Positions 57,759-64,000 of a stretch of 64,000 nucleotides of DNA are shown here, piece by piece. The position numbers were made by a program, and so were the translations under genes. The notes under the pieces are model-generated. The model ran no database searches. It worked only from the letters and a program-made list of their open reading frames with translations, and was not told the origin of the DNA. Source of the stretch: Nocardioidaceae bacterium UBA4001 (GTDB lineage: Bacteria; Actinomycetota; Actinomycetes; Propionibacteriales; Nocardioidaceae); NCBI GenBank assembly GCA_002384855.1, contig DGBP01000003.1, positions 116,152 to 180,151 on the forward strand. The letters run 5' to 3'. Position 1 is the first letter of the stretch. The number at the start of each line of letters is the position of its first letter.

Positions 57759-60700
57759 CTACGAGGCCACCGTCTCGCGCAGCCGCTGCGAGATCACGGT
57801 GGAGACGCCGTCGCCGCGCATCGTGACTCCGTAGAGCGCGTCGCCGACCTCCATGGTGCGCTTCTGGTGGGTGATCACGAGAAGCTGGCTGTTCTCTCGC
57901 AGCTCCTCGTAGATCTCGAGCAGACGGCCGAGGTTCGTGTCGTCGAGCGCGGCCTCGACCTCGTCGAGGATGTAGAACGGCGAGGGACGAGCCTTGAACA
58001 GCGAGACCAGGAACGCGACCGCGACCAGGGAGCGCTCGCCTCCGGACAGCAGCGACAGACGCTTGACCTTCTTGCCGGCCGGCCTGGCCTCGACCTCGAT
58101 ACCGGTGGACAGCATGTCGGAGGGGTCGGTGAGCAACAGCTTGCCCTCACCTCCGGGAAAGAGCCGCTTGAACACGTGGTCGAAGGCGTCGCGCACGTCC
58201 GCCCATGCCTCGGTGAACACCTGCTCGACCCGCTCGTCGACCTCTCGGACGATGTCGAGCAGGTCGCGGCGGGTGCGCCGGAGGTCCTCGAGCTGCTCGG
58301 TGAGGAACTTGTGCCGCTCCTCGAGCGCGGTGAACTCCTCGAGCGCGAGCGGGTTGACCCTGCCCAGCATCGACAGCGCGCGCTCGGCGGCACGCAGCCG
58401 CTTCTGCTGCTCCTCGCGGACGAAGGGCACCGGCTGCGGGGCCTCGTCGCCCTCGTCGCCCTCGGCGCCCGCCCGGTCGGCCGGTGCCGTGGGCGGGACG
58501 AGGTTGTGGGGGCCGTACTCCTCGACGAGCACCTCGACGCCGAGGCCGAGCTCCTCGACCGCGCGCTGCTCGAGCTGCTCGATGCGCATGCGCTGCTGGG
58601 TGCGCGCCATCTCGTCACGGTGGACCGCGTTGACCAGCTCGTCGTGCTCCTTGAGCAGGTCACGCGAGCGGGCGCGCACGGCCATCAGCTCCTCCTCACG
58701 CCCGCGGCGCGCCTGCTCGACCGTCGTACGCGCCTCCGCGGCGCGGCCGACCGAGGTCTCCAGCCGGTCGAGCACCACCGCCGCGGCGCTGCCGACCGCC
58801 TCCGCCACCTCGCCCTCGCGCTGGAGGCGTTCGCGGCGGGCGGCCGCCCGGGCCCGAGCCTCCCGCTCGGCGGTGGCCGCGCGCACCAGCGAGTCGGCGC
58901 GGCCGGAGAGTGCCTTCGCGCGCTCCTCGGCCGTCCGCAGTGCCAGCCGGGCGTCCATCTCCTTCTGGCGGGACTCGCGCGCGGCCTCGGCCAGGCGCTC
59001 GCGCTCACTCGTGTCGGGCTCCTCCTCGGGTGAGTCCTCGGCCGCCGTGAGGCGCTGCTCGAGGTCGGCGAGCCCGGCGAGGTCCTTGTCGCGGGCCTCC
59101 TCGGCGGCGGAGATCGCCTGCGCCAGACGCTCGGCCTCACCCTTCGCGGAGCGCACCTGGGAGCCGTACTGCCCGAGCTCCTCGGCAACCGCGGCCAGCG
59201 TCGCGTCGGACTCGTGGAGCTTGGCCAGCGCGACGTCCACACGCTGCTTGGCCCGAGCCCGCTCCTCCTCGAAGCGAGACAGGTCGAAGGCCAGCCGCTC
59301 GCACGCGTGGGCGGCCTCGGCGAGCTTCTCCGTCGCCTCGTCGACCGCGGCCTGGACCTCGAGCAGGCTGGGCTGGGAGGACGAGCCGCCCGAGGCGAAG
59401 TGTGCACCGAGCAGGTCACCCTCCCGGGTCACCGCGGTGACGTCGGGCAGGTCGCGGACCAGGCCGTTCGCGGTCGGGAGGTCGTCGACGACGACCACCT
59501 TGAACAGCAGCCGGCCCAGCGCGGCGCGCAGCTGGTCGGGCGCCTCCACCACGTCGGTGGCGTAGACCGCCCCCGCGGGCAACCCGGGCCAGGACGCGTC
59601 GTCCACCTCGGCCCCACCCAGCAGCAGCCCGGCGCGCCCGAGGTCGTCGGTCTTCAGGTGTGCGATCGCGTGGAGGGCCGCGTCGACGTGCTCCACCGCG
59701 ACGGCGTCGGCGGCACTGCCGAGCGCTGCGGCGACGGCAGCCTCGTAGCCGGGACGGACCGACAGCAGCGCCGCGACCGAGCCGAGGAGACCCGAGACCT
59801 CCTCTCCCGCGGCGAGCAGCGCACCCGCACCGTCCTTGCGGTTCAGGCCGAGCTCGAGCGCCTCCTTGCGGGCGGCGAGGGCCCCGCGCTCCCGCTCCGC
59901 GACCTGGGCCTCCTCGCGGGTCTTGGCCAGGCGGTCGTCGAGGTCGTCGAGCTCGGCGGACGCCGCCTCGTGCTCGGCGTCGAGCCCCTCCTCGCCCGCG
60001 TCGAGGCCGGCGACCCGGGTCTCGAGCGCGGTGAAGTCCCGCTGGGACCTCGCCGCCCGGGCGAGCGCCTCCTCGCGGGCCGAGGACAGCCGGCCGAGCT
60101 CCTCCTGCGCGGCGGCGGCGCGGCTCTTGAGCGCGTTGACCTGACCGTGCAGCCGGGCGAGGCCCTCGCGGCGGTCCGCGGCGGCCCGCAGCAGTCCCGC
60201 CACCCGGCGGTCCTCCTCGGCGTGTTCGGCCTCCACCTGCCGGCGCGCGGCGACCGCCTCGTCGAGAGCGGCCCGGTCCGCCTCGACCTCGCGGGTGATG
60301 TCGGCCTCCTGGGCGCGGATCCGCTCCGCGTCCGCCATGAGCTGCTCGGGGTCGCGGCCGCTCCCGCCCGCAGGCTCGGCGGCCGTCTCGCGGGCGTTGC
60401 GGGCTCGCTCGGCGGCCAGGCTCTCCGTGCCCTTGAGCCGCTCCCGGAGCCCGGACAGCGCGAACCAGGTCTCCTGCGCCCGGGACAGCGCGGGCAGGTC
60501 CTCGCGCAGTGCGGCCTCCAGCGCGGCCTCCGCCAGACGGGCCTCCTCGACAGCCCGCTCGAGTGCGGCGCGGCGCTCGACCAGGACGGTCTCGTCGGCG
60601 AGCTCCTGCTCGAGCGTGGTGCGAGCGGCGACCAGGTCGTCGGCGAGGAGCCGCGCCCGGGCGTCGCGGACGTCGGCCTGCACGACCGCGGCCTTGCGTG

Positions 60701-61334
60701 CTACCTCCGCCTGGCGCCCCAGGGGCTTGAGCTGCCGGCGGATCTCGGTCAGCAGGTCGTTGAGCCGGGTGAGGTTGCCCTCGGTGGAGTCCAGCTTCCG
60801 GAGGGCCTTCTCCTTGCGCTTGCGGTGCTTGAGGACGCCCGCGGCCTCCTCGATGAACCCGCGGCGGTCCTCGGGGGTCGCGTGGAGGATCGAGTCGAGC
60901 TGCCCCTGCCCGACGATGACGTGCATCTCGCGGCCGATGCCGGAGTCCGAGAGCAGCTCCTGAACGTCGAGCAGGCGGCAGGACTGCCCGTTGATGGCGT
61001 ACTCCGAGCCGCCGTTGCGGAACATCGTGCGGCTGATCGTGACCTCGGCGTACTCGATCGGCAGTGCGCCATCGGCGTTGTCGATGGTCAGCGCCACCTC
61101 GGCGCGCCCGAGCGGGGGACGGCCCGAGGTGCCGGCGAAGATGACGTCCTCCATCTTGCCGCCGCGCAACGACTTGGCGCCCTGCTCGCCCATCACCCAG
61201 GCGAGCGCGTCCACGACGTTGGACTTGCCGGAGCCGTTGGGGCCCACGATGCAGGTGATGCCAGGCTCGAGCTGCAGGGTCGTCGCCGAGGCGAACGACT
61301 TGAACCCGCGGAGCGTCAGGCTCTTGAGGTACAC
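57759..61334 (-). CDS. smc: Chromosome segregation protein SMC
   Basis: Condensin ATPase that compacts and individualises sister chromosomes. The 1191 residues have Walker A GPNGSGKSNVVDALAWVMGE, two long Ala/Glu/Arg-rich coiled coils, a hinge near residues 510-660 (SVRPGYEAAVAAALGSAADA), the signature LSGGERSLVAVAFL near 1096 and Walker B FYILDEVEAALDD. ATG at 61334. Full length and intact; it is the first gene of a possible smc-thioesterase-small protein-ftsY unit. Confidence 0.97.
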   Translation of the reverse strand: MYLKSLTLRGFKSFASATTLQLEPGITCIVGPNGSGKSNVVDALAWVMGEQGAKSLRGGKMEDVIFAGTSGRPPLGRAEVALTIDNADGALPIEYAEVTISRTMFRNGGSEYAINGQSCRLLDVQELLSDSGIGREMHVIVGQGQLDSILHATPEDRRGFIEEAAGVLKHRKRKEKALRKLDSTEGNLTRLNDLLTEIRRQLKPLGRQAEVARKAAVVQADVRDARARLLADDLVAARTTLEQELADETVLVERRAALERAVEEARLAEAALEAALREDLPALSRAQETWFALSGLRERLKGTESLAAERARNARETAAEPAGGSGRDPEQLMADAERIRAQEADITREVEADRAALDEAVAARRQVEAEHAEEDRRVAGLLRAAADRREGLARLHGQVNALKSRAAAAQEELGRLSSAREEALARAARSQRDFTALETRVAGLDAGEEGLDAEHEAASAELDDLDDRLAKTREEAQVAERERGALAARKEALELGLNRKDGAGALLAAGEEVSGLLGSVAALLSVRPGYEAAVAAALGSAADAVAVEHVDAALHAIAHLKTDDLGRAGLLLGGAEVDDASWPGLPAGAVYATDVVEAPDQLRAALGRLLFKVVVVDDLPTANGLVRDLPDVTAVTREGDLLGAHFASGGSSSQPSLLEVQAAVDEATEKLAEAAHACERLAFDLSRFEEERARAKQRVDVALAKLHESDATLAAVAEELGQYGSQVRSAKGEAERLAQAISAAEEARDKDLAGLADLEQRLTAAEDSPEEEPDTSERERLAEAARESRQKEMDARLALRTAEERAKALSGRADSLVRAATAEREARARAAARRERLQREGEVAEAVGSAAAVVLDRLETSVGRAAEARTTVEQARRGREEELMAVRARSRDLLKEHDELVNAVHRDEMARTQQRMRIEQLEQRAVEELGLGVEVLVEEYGPHNLVPPTAPADRAGAEGDEGDEAPQPVPFVREEQQKRLRAAERALSMLGRVNPLALEEFTALEERHKFLTEQLEDLRRTRRDLLDIVREVDERVEQVFTEAWADVRDAFDHVFKRLFPGGEGKLLLTDPSDMLSTGIEVEARPAGKKVKRLSLLSGGERSLVAVAFLVSLFKARPSPFYILDEVEAALDDTNLGRLLEIYEELRENSQLLVITHQKRTMEVGDALYGVTMRGDGVSTVISQRLRETVAS

Positions 61335-61452
61335 GTGCTTGGGCTCCTCACGGTGCGCCGTACATTCGGGTCGAGCAGATCATGCCGTGGGGAAGTCAGC
61401 GGGCAGCAGCCTACCGCCTCCCCGCCCCGGAGCCGCGCATCGTGGCCGCGGG

Positions 61453-63033
61453 CTACGGCTGCCCGTGGCGTCGGCGGGGCCCTGCGGCGACGGCGACCGG
61501 GACCCTCGACGAGCGGCGGCGCAGCATCACGGAGCCGACCAGACCGAGGCCGACCAGCAGCAGGGGTACGGCGTCCGCGGGCCGGTCGAAGGCGCCGAAC
61601 GGGCTCGTCGACCCCAGCGCCAGCGGCAGGGTGCTCGAGGTGTCCTCCCCGCCGGGGAGGTCCACGGCGTAGACGTCCAGGCCGCGCACCAGGTCGACGG
61701 AGTAGGCGAGGTTCGTCTTCCTGCCCGTGGCCACACCGTTGCGGTTGTAGACCGGCATCCAGTAGCTGTCCCAGACCTCCGAGACGCCCCAGGTGGCGTG
61801 GCCGTAGGGCTTGATCTGCTCGGGGTCGCGCACGTCGACGAACTGGGTGCCTCCGCCGTAGAACCCCACCGCGACGATGCCGCTCTGGTGGTAGTCGAAC
61901 CAGTGGGACGAGCAGAAGGCGTACTGCGGGACCGGGAAGCTGCCGAGGTCGGCGAGCTCCACCTTGTCCAGGGGCACGATCGAGCCCTCACCCCCGTCGA
62001 GCCGCTTGACGTGCCAGGTCTGGAAGGAGCCTGCCTTGGCACAGTCGGTCTGCTCGTAGTCCTCCTCGGTCACCAGCAGGATGTTGCCGTTCGCCAGCGA
62101 CGGGGGCGCGTCCGGACGGAACGCAGACGCGTTGGGCCGGAACGAGTTGTGGTGGATGAAGTCGTTGTAGCCGCCCTCGCCGTCCGCGTCGACGGCCTCG
62201 GCGGCCATCCCCGTGCCCGCGACGAGCTGCGGGTCGGTGGGGCTGCTCACGTCGAAGATCGCCGAGCCGTCGTACCCGGTGTGCGTGCCGTAGCCCGCGC
62301 CGTCGAAGTTCCACTTGTGCCCGGCCGCCGGGGACCGGTAGGGCTGCACACCGGGCGCCGAGGGGTCTGAGTCCACCTCGACGGGGTTGTCAAGGTCGGT
62401 GAGGTCCATCACCGAGAACGTGCCGGCCCTGCCGCTCCCGGCGGAGTAGGCGTAGCGGCAGTCGGTCTCGGCGATGCAGGCGACCGTGTGGGTGCTCGTG
62501 GTCGCCGGCGCGCTCGACCGTAGGTAGGGGTCAGCCGGGTCCGTGACATCGACGACGATGAGCTCCTTGCCGAGTGCGGAGCTGCTGGTGTGCTGGATGT
62601 CGGCGGAGACGTCGTACAGGTCGACGCCGATCAGGGCGAAGCGCTCCGTGCCGCGAGAGGTCTTGCGCTCTCCGCAGTTGATGGCCTCGTTCTCGAACAC
62701 GAGGTTGGGGAGGCGACCGACCTCCTTCGGTGCCACCGGGTCGCTCACGTCGAAGACGCTGATCGAGTCGAGGTTGGACATCACGAAGATCGGTGCGCTC
62801 TTCATGAAGCAGCCCGAGATCCCGGTCGACCCCGGCTGGGTGGCCACCAGGTCGACGTTGGGGCTGCTGATCAGCGGGATGTTCGTGCCGGCGGAGTACT
62901 CCGCCCGCATCTTCTCGGTCCTCTCCTTGTCGCCGTGGGCCGAGGCACCTCCGGCCGGGACGACGACGAGGGCGGTGGTGGCGGCCAGGGTGGCCAGGGC
63001 ACGGGCATGACGCCGGGAGCGGGTCGAGAGCAC
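61453..63033 (-). CDS. Secreted, membrane-anchored LVIVD-repeat beta-propeller protein
   Basis: Exported protein of 526 residues. A signal peptide ends near GASAHG. At least five propeller repeats share the pattern xxVFDVSDPVxPxxVG: SISVFDVSDPVAP, ELIVVDVTDPADP, TFSVMDLTDLDNP, SAIFDVSSPTDP and TQFVDVRDPEQI. A C-terminal helix (AVPLLLVGLGLVGSVMLRRR) with a basic end anchors it in the membrane. GTG at 63033 follows GGAGG; the longer upstream frame is not expected to be translated. The role is unknown; adhesion or ligand binding at the cell surface is a guess. Confidence 0.88.
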   Translation of the reverse strand: MLSTRSRRHARALATLAATTALVVVPAGGASAHGDKERTEKMRAEYSAGTNIPLISSPNVDLVATQPGSTGISGCFMKSAPIFVMSNLDSISVFDVSDPVAPKEVGRLPNLVFENEAINCGERKTSRGTERFALIGVDLYDVSADIQHTSSSALGKELIVVDVTDPADPYLRSSAPATTSTHTVACIAETDCRYAYSAGSGRAGTFSVMDLTDLDNPVEVDSDPSAPGVQPYRSPAAGHKWNFDGAGYGTHTGYDGSAIFDVSSPTDPQLVAGTGMAAEAVDADGEGGYNDFIHHNSFRPNASAFRPDAPPSLANGNILLVTEEDYEQTDCAKAGSFQTWHVKRLDGGEGSIVPLDKVELADLGSFPVPQYAFCSSHWFDYHQSGIVAVGFYGGGTQFVDVRDPEQIKPYGHATWGVSEVWDSYWMPVYNRNGVATGRKTNLAYSVDLVRGLDVYAVDLPGGEDTSSTLPLALGSTSPFGAFDRPADAVPLLLVGLGLVGSVMLRRRSSRVPVAVAAGPRRRHGQP

Positions 63034-63104
63034 GGTTCCTCCAGAGCAGCGGCCGCCCGACGTGAGCGACCTCACCGATCTCAACGACCTACCCCGACGA
63101 GCGG

Positions 63105-64000
63105 TTACGGAAACCGCGGAGGCACACCGGTCTCGTCCACGCAGAAGCGCCACAGCTCGTCGACCTCGCCGGGGGTCGGTGCGGTTCGCGAGAGGTACGA
63201 CGTACGGCGCGGCGCCCGGTCGTGCCAGAACAGGCCGCTGGTGCGGGCACCCTCCTCGGCCGCGAGGAGCCAGACGGTCGTGTCGGCGCCCTCCTCGGCC
63301 GAGCGCAGAAAGGGCCCGGTGAGCTTGCGGAACCCCGGCAGCGACGTCTGGACGCCGGGCGTGTCGGCCCAGCCCGGGTGCATGCTGTGGACAGAGACCC
63401 GCTCCGCCGCGAGCTCGCGCGCCCACGACTCTGCGAGGTGCACCTGCATGCGCTTGGTCCGCGCATAGGCCACCGGTGGGGAGTACTCGCCCTCGGTGTA
63501 CTCGGGGTCGTCCATGCGCAGACGCTGCGTGTACATCCCGCCGGAGGCGACGAACACCACGCGGCCCGCGCCGTCGTCCGCGAGCGGCGCCCTGAGCAGG
63601 TGGGTGAGCAGGTGGGGGCCGAGCACGTGGGTGGCCAGGGTCAGCTCGAGGCCGGCAGGGGTCTCGGCGCGCTCAGGAGGCATCACGCCCGCGTTGTGCA
63701 CCAGGGCCCGCACCCGTGGGGTCACCGCGCGGAGAGCGTCGGCGACCTCGGGCAGCGAGGCCAGGTCGCTGACGTCGCAGCGATCGACGTGCAGGTCTGC
63801 GTCCGGCAGCTCTCGCAGGATCTCCGCCCGGGCCTGCGCACCCCGCTCGACGCTGCGGCAGAGCATACGGACCTGGGCCCCGAGCCGGGCGGCGCCGGCG
63901 GCCGTCGCCTTGCCGAGACCGGAGTTCGCGCCCGTGACCGCGACGACGCTGCCCGACAGGGACCCCGGAGCGGGGTCAGGGGGCCACCAGCCCCGGCGCA
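63105..64000 (-). CDS. Short-chain dehydrogenase/reductase (5' end outside the window)
   Basis: NAD(P)-dependent SDR oxidoreductase, cut by the window end. Reading in from base 64000 the frame starts WWPPDPAPGSLSGS, then the cofactor motif VTGANSGLGKA, HNAGVMPPE, the catalytic Ser in FVASGGM and YARTK as the Tyr-x-x-x-Lys site (as PVAYARTK). No stop is met before 64000, so the start is off-window. The long N-terminal WWPPD extension recalls DHRS12-like proteins. The substrate is unknown. Confidence 0.88.
   Translation of the reverse strand, partial: RRGWWPPDPAPGSLSGSVVAVTGANSGLGKATAAGAARLGAQVRMLCRSVERGAQARAEILRELPDADLHVDRCDVSDLASLPEVADALRAVTPRVRALVHNAGVMPPERAETPAGLELTLATHVLGPHLLTHLLRAPLADDGAGRVVFVASGGMYTQRLRMDDPEYTEGEYSPPVAYARTKRMQVHLAESWARELAAERVSVHSMHPGWADTPGVQTSLPGFRKLTGPFLRSAEEGADTTVWLLAAEEGARTSGLFWHDRAPRRTSYLSRTAPTPGEVDELWRFCVDETGVPPRFP

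Noticed and set aside
1..64000. tRNA, rRNA, tmRNA or SRP RNA genes
   Set aside because: I looked for T-loop and other conserved strings and found none that fit; a covariance scan would be decisive.

Overview
The window is very GC-rich, uses many GTG starts, and carries the gene order typical of high-GC Gram-positive bacteria: smc, ftsY, amtB-glnB-glnD, ffh, rpsP-khpA-rimM-trmD-rplS-lepB-rnhB, yraN-comM-dprA-xerC, rpsB-tsf-pyrH-frr-cdsA and rlmN, almost all on the minus strand. DUF2469, the cysteine-variant M23 peptidase and the protein families of the accessory blocks point to an actinobacterium, most likely Nocardioidaceae (a Nocardioides-like organism). That placement is inferred from synteny and protein style, not from a database search. 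I saw no tRNA, rRNA, CRISPR array or recognisable transposase.

Region 1 (1-14.9 kb) is a polyamine utilisation locus. It holds an aminobutyraldehyde dehydrogenase, a class III aminotransferase, two DAO-type flavoproteins, a complete PotABCD-like importer and a divergent Lrp/AsnC regulator. A short motif, GGAWTCCGTAG (palindromic core TACGGANTCCGTA), recurs in several of its control regions and is a candidate operator. A patatin-like hydrolase and a YtcJ-type amidohydrolase are embedded here. So is a solitary AbiEi/DUF559-type gene bracketed by two inverted copies of a 64-base double-hairpin repeat; a third copy lies at 41.1 kb. This repeat plus nuclease-like gene is the best candidate for an undescribed system in the window.

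Region 2 (14.9-26.0 kb) holds an AGCS symporter, a propionyl/acetyl-CoA synthetase, a RIO1-type kinase, a LOG-family protein, a methyltransferase, rlmN, and a tight five-gene operon. That operon comprises a Tes-like (COG1964) radical SAM enzyme, an Lgt paralogue lacking key residues and three small membrane proteins. It looks like a membrane-lipid or lipoprotein modification system.

Region 3 (26.1-41.2 kb) is the translation, lipid and competence core: histidine phosphatase-cdsA, frr, pyrH, tsf, rpsB, then M23 peptidase, xerC, dprA-comM-yraN, DUF2469-rnhB-lepB and rplS-trmD-rimM-khpA-rpsP. Many of these genes overlap by 4 bases. Several strong hairpins and a possible rplS leader sit between them.

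Region 4 (41.2-49.2 kb) is a dipeptide/oligopeptide ABC operon (dppABCDF) with a trailing kelch lipoprotein and an upstream amidohydrolase. Region 5 (49.2-64 kb) is ffh, glnD-glnB-amtB, a TetR regulator, ftsY, a small membrane protein, a thioesterase, smc, a secreted LVIVD-repeat protein and an SDR gene cut off by the window end.
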